A stretch of 64,000 nucleotides of DNA from Bombyx mori (lineage: Eukaryota; Arthropoda; Insecta; Lepidoptera; Bombycidae). The position numbers and the translations under genes were made by a program. The notes under the pieces were generated by a model that had not been told where the DNA came from, searched no databases, and saw only the letters and a program-made list of their open reading frames with translations. Within the stretch, counting starts at the first letter, position 1, and every line of letters begins with the position of its first letter. Below are positions 44,855-55,809 of this stretch, one piece after another. Where the stretch lies: the NCBI RefSeq assembly GCF_030269925.1, contig NC_085126.1, forward strand, positions 5,458,501-5,522,500, read 5' to 3'.

Positions 44855-45368
44855 GTGGCGGCCTCCCCCCGGTGAAGGTCAAGGGGCGACCTGAGGGGGT
44901 GAGGCCGCGCGGCGCGCTACCAGCACTCTAGCGCGCTGCCGTGGAGTGAATAGAGCGACCGGTCGACGGTGTATCGCGTCCCGACCCGGCAGGCTGGTTC
45001 TGGTCCAGCGGGGTATTCCGGGACACCAGCGGCACCGTCTGGGCGGCCCGACGGGCTGCCGTACCGAGACGGCCGACGTTTCAGAGCCTTCGATTCGCCT
45101 CGAAGGCTCCGTCGGCTGGGCGTCCTTGGGGTGAGCCGCGCCGTCTGGTTGTAGTGTTGACCGCGGTAGCCCCCCTACCCCATCCGGGTTCTGACCTCGG
45201 AGGGGATCGGACGTCGGGTGTAAGAGTGCAGAGGAGTCGTTTAGTGGGTGGGCTCTAAAATCCTTGGGCCCGCGGTCTGCTCACAACACCATGCAGATCG
45301 TTGAGTCTCACATACCCCGCGCGCCCCTTTTGCGCGGGGACCTCGTAGGAGGTTCGGCCCTCTACCCG
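44855..45368 (+). other. 3'UTR of inner R1-like element
   Basis: GC-rich non-coding sequence between the ORF2 stop and the poly(A). Several antisense and overlapping frames occur because of the high GC content and should be ignored. It includes the GGGACACCAGCGGC and GCGCGGGGACCTCGTAGGAG words near its end. Confidence 0.7.
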
Positions 45369-46839
45369 AAAAAAAAAAAAAAAAAAAAAAGGCCCAGATG
45401 GCATTTCAAACGAAGCTTTAAAGGCAGCTGACAGAATATTAGCGCCACCTGTGGCAAAATTGTTTAACCAGATATTAGAAAGTGCTGAGATCCCCATCCA
45501 ATGGACAGAATCAAATATAATTTTAATCTATAAAAAAGGAGATCCAAAGGACATAACAAATTACAGGCCTATTAGTTTACTGTCTTGTTTCTATAAACTC
45601 TTTTCGTCAATTATAAACAACATAATCAGTGATTCGCTAGAGAAAAATCAACCAATTGAACAAGCAGGATTCAGAAAAGGTTTTTCTACAGTGGACCACA
45701 TTCACACCTTAGAACTCTTGATAGAAAAATACCAAGAAAAACAGAGAACACTATACATTGCATACATAGACTACCAAAAGGCTTTTGACACTGTGTCACA
45801 TGATAGTGTATGGAAGTCGTTAAAAAACCAAGGGGTGAATGATAAATATATACAGATAATTAAAAACATTTATAAAACTAATACAAGTAGAATAAAACTA
45901 GAATCTATAGGCCCAAGATTTTCTATCAAAAGAGGTGTAAGACAGGGAGACCCCATGTCTCCAAAAATTTTCATTGCCATACTTGAATCAATATTTAGAC
46001 AGCTAGATTGGAAAAACCTCGGCTTAAATATTGAAGGTAAATATTTGACTCATCTCCGCTTTGCAGACGACTTAGTAGTGCTGGCAGAATCAAGTTCAGA
46101 ACTTCAATACATGGTTGAGTCTCTCCACAGAGCCAGCATTAAAGTAGGCTTAGAAATGAATACAACAAAAACGTTGGTAATGACAAATAGTGCTAGAAAG
46201 AAAATAACAGTCGGAAACGAACTATTGAAATACACAGACCACTATATTTACTTAGGAAAACAGATCAGCTTTGAAAGAAAAAGCAATGAGATGGAGATTG
46301 GAAGAAGAATCCAACACACCTGGAACAAGTACTGGAATTTACGTGAAGTATTTAAAAGTACGTTGCCAATATACTTAAAAACCAAGGTTCTAAATTCCTG
46401 CATTCTACCATGCTTGACTTATGGCTGCCAAACTTGGAAGTTTACATCAAAGGCCAATAATCTAATAGTAAGCTGCCAACGAGGAATGGAGCGAAGTCTG
46501 CTGAATATAAGAAAGATTCAAAAAATCAGACACACAAAAATCAGAGAAAAAACAAAATCTATAGATGCTCTTGAATATGCCAGAAACTTAAAGTGGAAGT
46601 GGGCTGGTCATGTAGCCAGACTTAAGGACCAGAGATGGACTGCAAGAATAACTGCATGGGAAGGGCCACAAGGGAAAAGAAAAAAGGGTCGCCCGATATC
46701 AAAATGGGAGGATGATATAAAAGCTATCGCTGGCCCTCGATGGATACAGGTAGCCCAAAATAGAACCAAATGGAAGGACTTGGAGGAGGCCTTCACCATG
46801 TTTAATGGGTTCCTGCCAAACATAAGTGAAGAAAATTAA

Positions 46840-46907
46840 AATTATTATATGTATACCTATTTACTTTGTATTTTAGCAGGAAATAAAAGGCTTTTTATTT
46901 TATTTAT
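46840..46907 (+). terminator. LINE 3'UTR with poly(A) signal
   Basis: A 68-bp 3'UTR contains GGAAATAAAAGG (AATAAA signal at 46882) and ends in a TTTTATTTTATTTAT run rather than pure A. A short 3'UTR is usual for RTE-like elements. Confidence 0.65.
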
Positions 46908-46989
46908 TATAAAATACAATCATAATAGTATTCAAACTTACAATTCCAATTAATTATAGTCGAATTTCGACTACTGCGGGACCTCTAGT
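46908..46989 (-). repeat. Family-E repeat, part right of the LINE insertion
   Basis: TATAAAATACAATCATAATAG to TTTCGACTACTGCGGGACCTCTAGT; the head of the family-E element interrupted at 40584. Confidence 0.85.
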
Positions 46990-47267
46990 TTTTTTTAAAT
47001 TTTCTATTATAATTTTTTGTATTTGACTTTTTCCTTAAACAGGACAGACAGCACTCACGATGATAAGTTGTAACAATTGAAGACATGAGTGGATGAAGAG
47101 GATACGATACAATTTGTTAATTTTGAGAAAACGTACAAGAAGAAACTATTGTTACTTGTACTTTTTCTTCGTATAAAACTCCTTCATCACATGCATTTTC
47201 TAAAAATAGCCTTTAAGTCCCGAGTTTTAAGATCTAATATGGTCTATAGGCACATAGCACCTTCATT

Positions 47268-47395
47268 CAATTTTTTTTTTCCTACCTATGCTAATAGGCT
47301 ATTTCAGCTTCGCCCCAACGTTTGTAGGTGAGCTCACGGGGCTCAAACCGGAGAGTTGCTAGCACTGACCCTAGCAAGAGCAGTGCTTCGCAGAT
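47268..47395 (-). repeat. Family-B LINE 3' end, short copy
   Basis: Antisense from poly(T)/CCTACCTATGCTAATAGG to AGAGCAGTGCTTCGCAGAT. The 3' hairpin has a deletion of one arm. Confidence 0.8.
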
Positions 47396-50200
47396 CATTC
47401 AATGTAAAAACTCAAAAATCTTAAATATTGTAATTAGCCCCTTCATCCACTCATGTCTTCAATTAAATTATTTTGTTATAAATGAACAAACAAAAAGAGT
47501 TCTTTGGCGCAGTTCGAAAAAAATTACCTATACATAAAAATATACATGAAAAGAATCCAAACAAATTGTCTTTCATGAGGATTTCTAACATCAATGGTTC
47601 AAATAAAAAAACGTAGGCGTATATGTAATATGTTATTTCCGTGAAACATATTCCGAGAAAAAACCACACACACATTATAAGCACAAAAATCTCGCAAAAT
47701 CCATCTGGCTTCTTATAAAGGATATGAGTTTGAATACAATAGACGGAAGGGTCGATTGTAAAGGTGAATACATACTCGTATGATTCGATTCGTTATAAGG
47801 ACTGTGTTTATATACATACATGTTTACAACATAAATGATTTTTTGCGAAAACGCCTTACTTTCACCGTAATGGATTAAATTTACATTGAAATACGATAAA
47901 GATTTTTTTGGGTGATATTGCTAACCCACAAGCATACGATTTATATATTTATTAATTTATTAATATCTCCAAAGATTAAATCTTCCGAAACTACATAGTA
48001 GATTGCAAAAACGACTCCGCACTTTGATTTTCTCCTGTGCTATTTATGGATGCCGCGGAGACACAGAAAGGTACTGAGTCTAACCGGGAATCGACCCCAT
48101 GGTATTGTAATTAGGATTAATCAGGGTGAAAGCAATAAAAAAATATATTTAAAAACGTTGAATTTTACCAGGATAAGAGTTGCTCGTGTACACCTATGAT
48201 CTATAAAGTACCAGTCGTTTTTTTACGTAAAAACACGAGCTACCAAAAACACTGTTGTATTTACTACTACAGATATATCCCGCGTTGTTTGGGTCAGGTC
48301 TTTACCGTGCTAAAAAAAAATATCTACTCGCAGTGTAGTTTCAAATAAGTGGAAATAAAAACTGGCTTTGTTATCTCCGCATACCTGACAAGTCTAGATC
48401 CGATTGTGAGAATCTAAATTTGGATTCTAGATTCTAAAAATTTAGATCTAAAATCGCCGAGACACGAAAGCGTTGAAGTTGGATTTTGGAGCAAAACGAT
48501 GTAAGCTGTCTTTTAGCATTAAGCTGACGCGTTTATTTGTGTTAAGTTTTGTGATATACATATTATGGCGCTCAATATTACTTATAAGATTTTACTATCG
48601 ATGCGATGTTTTTCATTGTTTTATCAACGTAACTAACGTCCATATAATATAATTTATTTATTATAACCTGGTATGTTTATACCAGTTTTCTTTATAGAAA
48701 CAAGTTAAATGTCATAACAATGTTTACAAAAACAATTGAGGCTTGTCCTAAATTAAAATTTGATGCCAATGTGAAGAAATAAATCATAGTGTCAAATTTG
48801 TCAAAATACCATAGATACAGCAAATGGGTATTATAAATAATAAATTAATTTCAATAAAAATTAGGTTTAAAAACCAATGTTCCTATATAATAATAATAAT
48901 AATAATAATATTTATTCAAGTCTCTTAAAATGCAAACAGGTACAAGAATTCTTAACACTGTGTTACAGGAAAACCTGTGTTACAAAAGTCAAAATGGATA
49001 TGGAAAATGGATACATAGATATGGATTCTCACAATTAAGAACTCGAATGATGTAAAATATCATCATCATGCAACAAAATGCATTTTTTTTTGTCGTATCT
49101 ACAAAATTGTTGGGAATTATGGTGGGATGTGAACAAGTCTCAAAGTTTAATTCAAAGAACGGCCGTCACAATGCCTCTCTAAATGGTAGGCCTCTACCAT
49201 TACGTGTAGCATTACGTGTAGCCAACGTATGGCTTAGGAGTTTCTTTTGTCATTTCTTTATATACAAGGGGTCGAACCGTAACGTGTTCATTGTGAGTAA
49301 ATGTTTTAGAAACTTTATTTTGGTGATAAGCCAAATGGTCTTGATTCGGGGCGGTCGACGATGTTGGAGGATTTACACTTTCCGTGGTTTTTTTATGTTT
49401 TTCAATTAGCAAAGAGATTGAAACTGAGTGTTTTTTTTTGGAACGAAGTTCCTTATGGGACGATGCGAAGGGGTATCCTAACCGGGAAAAAACGTCCGTA
49501 ACGTAAGATTTTTATTAGTAATGCACACAGTGTACGACTTAACTTTGTAATAACGTACAAAAAATAACATATTTTTTTATCATTCATTGACCACGATCTC
49601 AGAGCGTTCGTTTGCGCAATACACGAACTCTTATGCAAACAACCGTGAATGAAGTGTACCACAATAAGTTCGCACGTTACCGATTGACCGTGGGTTGTTG
49701 CAAAACCTCCAGTTTTATTTTCTCTATACCTCGAATAGAACTTAAAATTAATATTTTTATAATAAGGAACTTCGTTCCTATCCGGTGTCCCACGACCACA
49801 CACATCTTTTTTTTAATGAATTTTCCGTGAGGAGCATCTTAATTTGATCTGGACGCGTTTCTTTTTATTTAATCACCATTACGAACCCTCTAAGTTTCCG
49901 ACAAATTTCTCAATACATATTGATTATATGATAATTCAAGAACAACGCAGTGTAAGGATTTATACTATCGCATTTCCCTCAGAATTTTCGCAGACAAAAT
50001 TGAAACTGCTTTACCGCTAAATACGTAATTTCGAATTACCTACGTTTTCCGTGTTATATAAATAGTTGAGTTCATATTTATGAAAACTGTAATATTGTAA
50101 CTAGTATATAAAAGCATCTTGATATCATTTTAACTTAGGGTTTTTTATCTTTGCAACCGGAAGGTCTCTGGTATTAGTAAAAGCACTAACAATCTTCATT
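47396..50200. other. AT-rich stretch, no confident gene
   Basis: A (TAA)n microsatellite is at 48889-48911. A cluster of TCTAGAT/ATCTAGA-like words is at 48400-48450. Open frames at 49068, 49453 and 49612 overlap each other on both strands and show no domain; the 49068 one starts in a T run. No exon is called. Confidence 0.35.
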
Positions 50201-50202
50201 GC

Positions 50203-50312
50203 TCACTCAAGGTGGGTGGTGCCATTACATTATAGATATCTATGGGCTCTGGTAACTTCTTAACACCAGGTAGGCCAAAAGCTCGTCCACCCATCTATGC
50301 AATTAAAAAAAA
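50203..50312 (+). repeat. Bm1 SINE, diverged 3' fragment
   Basis: Sense: CTCAAGGTGGGTGGTGCC, TAGATATCTATGGGCTCTGG, GCTCGTCCACCCATCTATGC. Confidence 0.85.
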
Positions 50313-50610
50313 ATCCTTTCACAAATTTTCTATGCCCAATGAATGAATATCAACCAAATCTACTGATAGCAGCACTCAATCAACACCTACATTGTAGATA
50401 ATAATTGGAAGTAAAAGTTTCTTGTCAAATTAGTGTTAATAAAATACCAAACTTGTTTAGTGAGAAGCTCTCGGCACTTAGTATATTTTTAGTCCAAGGC
50501 CAAAATAAATTGTGAAATTATCGTGTTCGTCTATCTGTAATACACGCGCTTTGTAACTGGGTCGCGGGTTCCAGGCTGGACGCGTACTAATGTTGTGTTG
50601 GTAAAATACA

Positions 50611-50682
50611 TACCTTCGATTGAGAATGTTCTAGAAGTAACAAGAGTTAAGAATTTCTAGAACGTTCTAGCAATCGAAGGTA
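50611..50682. repeat. Short foldback (arms ~27 nt)
   Basis: The left arm TACCTTCGATTGAGAATGTT and the right arm ending TAGCAATCGAAGGTA pair with a few mismatches around an 18-nt loop. Arms contain TTCTAGAA, a heat-shock-element-like core, but function is unknown. Confidence 0.6.
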
Positions 50683-50889
50683 AATTTAGACTATTTAAAT
50701 GCCAATCCGTGTGTCTGGATATCGATAAGAAAACACAGCTTTTAACATCTTCTAACTTCTAACAGCTTCTAATATCTAAATCTCTGGTTTTATATCTTAA
50801 ATTTTGGCTGTAGAGTTCCTGCAAACATACAAAGGTATGTACCGCATGCCTCTTTATTTTGTGTTTCAATTATGAGTTCCCATAGGACA

Positions 50890-51028
50890 CTTGTAACTAT
50901 ACTGAGATCTTAGAACTTATATCTCAAGGTGGGTGGCGCATTTACGTTGTAGATGGCCATGGGCTCCAGTAACCACTTAACAGCAGGTGGGCTGTGAGCT
51001 CGTCCACCCATCTAAGCCATAAATAAAA
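50890..51028 (+). repeat. Bm1 SINE, 3' fragment
   Basis: Sense from ACTTGTAACTATACTGAGATC to CCACCCATCTAAGCCATAAA. Confidence 0.9.
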
Positions 51029-51839
51029 TAAAACTAATATTTATCATGATCTACTTAGTAACGACATTTACCCTAATTTCTATAAGAACATATGCTTCAT
51101 TGATGCTCTGTTAATGTACATCTTGTCGAAAACATTACCAACTCCTCATTATTTTTTTATGTAAGACTTACAGAAAAATAGACGAGCCTTGACAGAGCAG
51201 ACCTTAAAGGCTCATAAAAAAAAACACACACACCTTGGATAAATCTAGACTAATAGAATACAACATCAATTTTTTGAACTGATAAAGCAAAAAGTTACTT
51301 TTTTTCTGCCCCGCCCTTCAACCGAAACGCATTTACTGCTTCACGGCAGAAATAGGCTATTTGTATCTTATTTATCTTTGTATTTTTCGTAGTCTTCTGG
51401 AAACTCGACTGCGAAGCTAACAGATCGAAAATCGCGAGTCTCCTAGGAATTCGAGTACATTAGAATAGCCCTGCTAGGCAGAATTAACCATTTCATTTAC
51501 TGAAACAGGCAAGGCGACCCGTTCTATGAACAATACCACAGCATGAGAAGGACCTATTGGAATTCAAAGGTTTTCATTTTGTTTCGCATTTGCCATTCGT
51601 TTATCCCGACTCTGTTAAAACTTTGTACAGTTATTTTAGATACTTCAGTGAAGGTATATGGGATATCAACGCACAGTGGGCGATGTAATTAGATTCAATA
51701 AGCGTCTGTATTTTAATAAACTTAAAACTTCGCGATGCATAAAGCAAAGAGTTACCGGGAAAATATAGTGATCTTTAAATTGGTACATTGTAAGATTTTA
51801 ATGCACATACATTATGGTAACGTTTTATTTATTTATGAT
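51029..51839. other. Unannotated stretch with one small Bm1 piece
   Basis: An antisense Bm1 scrap (CTGCCCCGCCCTTCAACCG to GGCAGAAATAGGC) lies at 51306-51356. No gene seen elsewhere. Confidence 0.4.
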
Positions 51840-52256
51840 AACTAGAGGTCCCGCAGTAGTCGAAATTCGACTATAATTAATTGGAATTGTAAGTTTGTAC
51901 ACTATTATGATTGTATTTTATACTTCTATAATTACAAATTTCGCCACTATAAAAATGTTAACAAAGACAAACAATATTTAATCTATTCTCAATTTGACAA
52001 CAGACGTAAAGAACAAAAGTTTGACAATAAATAAATAGTATGCATGCGTGAGTCCGTCAAATACATGGTATGTAGTGTGTGTAATGTTTTCTTTATTGAT
52101 TTAATGTATCTTTTATGCATTATTTAAAAAAAATATTAGCATTGTGCACTTCTTCTCTATATTCTCTATAAGTAAGGAAAAATTTCATACTCCTCCGTCC
52201 GCGCAATTTTCGTAAAAAGGGATACAAAGTTTTTACTTCGCGTATTAATATATAGA
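51840..52256 (+). repeat. Family-E dispersed repeat
   Basis: ACTAGAGGTCCCGCAGTAGTC to TTCGCGTATTAATATATAGAT; the best intact reference for the split copy at 40227/46908. Confidence 0.85.
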
Positions 52257-53050
52257 TAAACTATTTATATTTGAAGTTGATTATCATGTTTAAAGGTACA
52301 GTGAATTTTTTTCTAGGAATTTTGAGGCCGTTTTTTTTAAACATTTTAACATTCAATCTCCCCAAAGTTAATTCGCAAAAAGCACATGTACCTTGCCCAT
52401 TACGAGCGATACGCGTAAACGTTAAAATCAGTTTAATAGGTCAATTTACACGCGCGTTAATGAATTGAAAACATTACGAAAACGAACGGTTCTCGGTACA
52501 AAAGCCTGCAGATTGCGAAACGAGTGTAAGCAACGTCGAGAGCAACTGAAATGTTCAATGGATTAAGGGGGGATCAAGTTACATGCGGAACTAGGGTTGA
52601 GTCGTACTTCTCTTTGTTACAATTGTAAACATCGGTATATTTGTGCTTTTTTAGTCAATTCTAGATTTTTTTGAAGTGAAAACTTCTTTAGAATCGTTGT
52701 GATTTCAAACCGAATGCAACGGAAAAAACGACAGGTAAGAGACACAAATACAAAAATGTGTAGGATGAAGCCAGCAAAGAATGAGACAGAAATATACATA
52801 CTATTTAATACAGCGCCATCTGTGAGATTTTTTAATACTAAGGTGTGTATGAAAGCTCTCGTAATGAATTTTAATTTAAGATTATACGTGAAATTAAAAT
52901 ATCAATTCACAGAGGGCGCTACCTTACAATTATTTACTAATAACCAAATTTTACATATACTTAAGACGTTTAGGATAATTGTATTTTAATTTTGGAAGGT
53001 ATCACTTCTACCACGTGTGAATTGCACACATTCCTACCTAGCTTACGCTA
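52257..53050. other. Unannotated stretch
   Basis: CAGCGCCATCTGTGAGATTTTT near 52812 is a word common in insect repeats. The 96-codon frame at 52699 spans it and is not convincing. No exon called. Confidence 0.3.
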
Positions 53051-53053
53051 TTA

Positions 53054-53131
53054 GCGTATTCGTATCTAGCGATGCAACGGTGTTCGAATCCCGGTGGGCT
53101 GTGAGCTCATCCACCCGTCGAAGCAATAAAA
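53054..53131 (+). repeat. Mini-Bm1: tRNA-like head fused to the 3' tail
   Basis: The box-B head CGTATCTAGCGATGCAACGG and TGTTCGAATCCC passes directly into GGTGGGCTGTGAGCTCATCC and AAGCAATAAAAA. The whole ~330-bp Bm1 middle is missing, leaving ~78 bp. Confidence 0.8.
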
Positions 53132-53414
53132 ACAATATAAAAAAAGCCTTTCGAGCTTCACCAGGGTAGGCTCAGTCAAGAGATGAGGAGATGCGGGATT
53201 TATTAACAACTGCCTGACTGACTTCAATAGAAACCTAGAAGCTCTAGGGTAACTGCCTCGTGACTGCATATCCTACCAAATCGCAATCACAAGCCGCTGA
53301 GAAGTATCCTCGAGAAACTCAACAGACCCTCGTCCATTATGTTGACTCTAATTGAGGAATGCCTTTAACGACGCTGGTTTATTATGAGGTTAATTTTACA
53401 TCACCTTTATTGTA

Positions 53415-53812
53415 TACTAGCGGCCCGCTCCGGCTCCGCTCAGGTCTTTAACAAAAATTTTAACAATATTTGACGTTTTTTGTAAAATAAAAGAACACTT
53501 ATTGCGGCATAACTATAATAGCTAGACATATGCTGTCGCGACACTTTTGGTAAATAATAATGTGCTCTACAAAAAGTCGCAGTACATTATTTTATTCTAT
53601 CATCAATAGTTTTCGCAGCGCACGCGATGTACTGAATATTTTAGTTAATTTTTTTACACCTTGGGTTACATTATTGGAGTTTTAGCAAGGATCATTTTTT
53701 TTTTTCATCGTGAATCTTCCAAACAGTGAAAGAATTTTTCAAATCGGTTCAGTAGTTTCGGAGCCTATTCAATACAAACAAACAAACAAATCTTTCCTCT
53801 TTATAATATTTA
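53415..53812 (+). repeat. Family-D-like LINE 3' end
   Basis: ACTAGCGGCCCGCTCCGGCT to CTTTCCTCTTTATAATATT, containing GAATTTTTCAAATCGGTTC. It is similar to 59684-60125. Confidence 0.75.
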
Positions 53813-54300
53813 CTAGCGACCCGCCCTCGCTTCGCTTCGGAAACATTAAAACACACATGAAACCAAAAAAAAAAATAAAAAAAAAATTAAAAAAAAAAGT
53901 AGCCTATGTTCATCAGGGACAATGTCGGCTTCTAATGGAAAAATAATTTTTCAAATCGGTCCAGTAGTTTCGGAGCCTATTCGAAACAAACAAACAAACA
54001 AATCTTTCCTCTTTATAATATTATAGTATAGATAATAATTAATAATATAATATAATAATAATTAATAATGAATATTTTAGGTAATTTTTTTACACCTTGG
54101 GTTACATTATTGAAGTTTTAGCAAGGATCCTTATTTTTTTTTCAAAAAAGATTATAGCCTATGTCATTCGGGAATAGTGAACCTTCCAAACAGTGAAAGA
54201 ATTTTTCAAATCGGTTCAGTAGTTTCGGAGCCTATTCAATACAAACAAACAAACAAACAAATCTTTCCTCTTTATAATATTAAGTCTAGAAGTATAGATT
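53813..54300 (+). repeat. Two stacked family-D LINE 3' ends
   Basis: A short copy at 53813-54030 (GACCCGCCCTCGCTTCGCTT ... CTCTTTATAATATTATAG) is followed by a head-less copy at 54060-54300 (TTTTTTTACACCTTGGG ... CTCTTTATAATATTAAG). With the copy before them, three related tails lie within 0.9 kb. Confidence 0.75.
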
Positions 54301-54794
54301 ACATTTCAGTAAGGAACGATCACGATCGCTTAGCAAAAAGCCAGGACAATGGTAACAGCCCGCGCAAGCCCAACGCGCGATGCATCAGGGTTTTTTCTCT
54401 TTCCGCGAATCTCTAAAGTGTTATTATATAACAATTTATAAACATTTCCGAGTAAAAACCGCGCTATTTAATGTGTTCTTCTAGTGTCTTCTGAAAATAA
54501 CCAATTAAACCTAATTAATTTATATTTCAACACTAATACGGTGTTTAACAATCGGACAAGAGACGAAAACAAAAAATAATTACAAAAAATCTTTTCAAAG
54601 CGCATTTAATTCCAGACGAAGAGGGGTCAAAAAACGTTGTAATTGTTTTATTGTATGCTAATAACGTATATTCGCGTTCATTGTTTCATTTATAAATTGG
54701 TTGGTCATTCACACAGTTCTTATTTTAGGCGTATTTAATCGGTCCTCCTTTTCTGAAGTTTTATTTTCACATCTGATAGAAATACTACCTGGAG
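54301..54794. other. Unannotated stretch
   Basis: It has a CpG-richer piece near 54350-54400. No exon or repeat recognised. Confidence 0.3.
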
Positions 54795-54835
54795 CCACTG
54801 CGGTCATCCACAGTGCGTTTCCAGAGATCTTTTTT

Positions 54836-55050
54836 GCCACGTACCATCCGGCTATGGAATGAGCTCCCCTCCACGGTGTTTCCCGAGCGCTATGACATGT
54901 CCTTCTTCAAACGAGGCTTGTGGAGAGTATTAAGCGGTAAGCAGCGGCTTGGCTCTGCCCCTGGCATTGCTGAAGTCCATGGGCGACGGTAACCACTCAC
55001 CATCAGGTGGGCCGTATGCTCGTCTGCCTACAAGGGCAATAAAAAAAAAT
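54836..55050 (+). pseudogene. Jockey-like LINE ORF2 C-terminus and 3' end
   Basis: The frame encodes ...PRTIRLWNELPSTVF-x-ERYDMSFFKRGLWRVLSG and on to a stop in the 3' end, matching the 58195 copy. The 3' end reads CACCATCAGGTGGGCCG...CAAGGGCAATAAAAAAAA. Its last ~65 bp resemble the Bm1 tail, which suggests that this LINE supplies the machinery for Bm1. Only the end of the element is present. Confidence 0.8.
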
Positions 55051-55635
55051 AAAAAAAATATATTCCACTGACGCTCAATAGGCACATTCATCTCATTTAA
55101 ATTAATTAAAGAGAGATTCCTACGCCTTGTTTAAAAAATATACTAGAGGATGACCGAGCTTTGCTCGGTATTTCTTTCTTTTTTTTTTGATAAATTTTGT
55201 TTTTTAGAAATTATATTTAAATACGAATTACATATTGATATTATGTTTTATTATTTGTTACATATTGATATATTATTATGTTTAAGCTGATTATCGATAA
55301 ATTTGATTATTAAAAACACGAATAAAACAACATTTTCTGAAAATAAATGGTAGCTAGATCGATTTATCGATTTATGAAAATCGTTGGAGCCGTTTCCGAC
55401 ATTCATATTATATATATATTTATATACAAGTATTGCTCGTTTAAAGATATAAGATACATATATATATTTCGAACGAAGTATGCATGTCACAACAAATCTT
55501 TTTTAATCATAAACTTCTTTAAATTAAAACTAATTAACATAATGTTCAAAGTTTAGAGTCATTTATTTTAATTATGTACAATTCTGTTTGCGGATCTAGG
55601 CGGAATATTTCAATGCAATGGTAAATAATGTATTC
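55051..55635. other. AT-rich stretch
   Basis: ACTAGAGGATGACCGAGCTTTGCTCGG near 55143 resembles heads of LINE 3'-end repeats (GACCGAGCTTTGCTCGG). The body to ~55560 is AT-rich. No gene seen. Confidence 0.4.
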
Positions 55636-55639
55636 GTAG

Positions 55640-55809
55640 CCATCTTCCCTATTTCTGTGGCGAAGCAGTCATGCGTTCCGGTCTGAAGGGTTCGAAGGAG
55701 ACTCCGATCTCATTACTCAAGATGGGTATTCACATTCTGATGTCTATGGGCTCCGCTAACCACTTTAAGCCAGGTCAGCCGTGAATTCCTTCTAAACAAT
55801 AAAAAAAAT
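55640..55809 (+). repeat. Old Bm1 copy
   Basis: Sense but diverged: CCTATTTCTGTGGCGAAGCAG, ATGCGTTCCGGTCTGAAGGG, GATGTCTATGGGCTCCGC, AACAATAAAAAAAA. Confidence 0.75.

Larger units (their letters stand above)
43552..45390 (+). mobile_element. Nested R1-clade-like non-LTR element, 5' truncated and internally deleted
   Basis: A 1839-bp GC-rich insert lies between two copies of GGCCCAGATGGCAT (43538-43551 and 45391-45404) and ends in 22 A (45369-45390), the hallmarks of target-primed reverse transcription. Coding runs to 44854 with VDWFRGTMANICDAAMPRV (the region between endonuclease and RT), then a sudden jump near 43722-43740 into VTRIRRLGLEVALDKTQALM (post-catalytic RT), so the RT core with its FADD box is missing. 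The end carries a C-x2-C-x10-H-x4-C knuckle (CHHCADRDEDDTAEHTLARC), as in R1/TRAS/SART-type ORF2. A 3'UTR of ~514 bp follows. The base composition contrasts sharply with its host LINE. Confidence 0.88.
41969..46839 (+). pseudogene. LINE ORF2: AP endonuclease plus reverse transcriptase, split by an insertion
   Basis: The frame starts right after the ORF1 UAG with CAA TTG and has no ATG until 42236, which lies at the catalytic SEVRR of the endonuclease. Endonuclease motifs: FNVKTLSS, SEVRR, VYAPTEAA, GDFNAKIG (about 42545) and SDHRPV (about 42820). A basic linker follows. The RT domain starts with SPGPDG (43532-43549), is broken by the insert 43552-45390, and resumes one frame over at 45405. 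RT motifs: YKKGDPKDITNYRPISLL, YIDYQKAFDTV, GVRQGDPMSP and FADDLVVL (46060-46083). The end has GHVARLKDQRWTARI and GKRKKGRP. Apart from the insert no stop or shift is seen; the two parts together give about 1005 codons. It nicks target DNA and primes reverse transcription there. Endonuclease domains of this kind are often mis-named craniofacial development protein 2-like. Confidence 0.88.
40585..46907 (+). mobile_element. Full-length RTE-like LINE with perfect 14-bp TSD, carrying a nested insertion
   Basis: The element is bounded by TATAAAATACAATC (40571-40584 and 46908-46921), which occurs only once in intact copies of the surrounding repeat, so the ends are exact. Order: 5'UTR 40585-41148, ORF1 41149-41968, ORF2 (endonuclease-RT) 41969-46839, short 3'UTR with AATAAA and a T-rich tail of TTTATTTTATTTAT. 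Excluding the 1839-bp inner insert and the extra copy of its target, the element is about 4.5 kb. Clade RTE is inferred from the endonuclease, the FADD reverse transcriptase and the GKRKKGRP-type C-terminus; the L1-like ORF1 is unusual for classical RTE. It has one frameshift in ORF1 and one insertion in ORF2, so it is dead in this copy but otherwise young. Confidence 0.85.

Noticed and set aside
44356..45154. Plus-strand frames overlapping the inner element's end
   Set aside because: Out-of-frame shadows of ORF2 and its 3'UTR; no domain features.
48889..48911. (TAA)n run considered as a LINE tail
   Set aside because: No LINE 3' sequence was recognised next to it; kept as a simple microsatellite.
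49068..49830. 113- and 116-codon frames on opposite strands
   Set aside because: They share no domain signature with known proteins, lie in AT-rich DNA and have no splice or poly(A) support.
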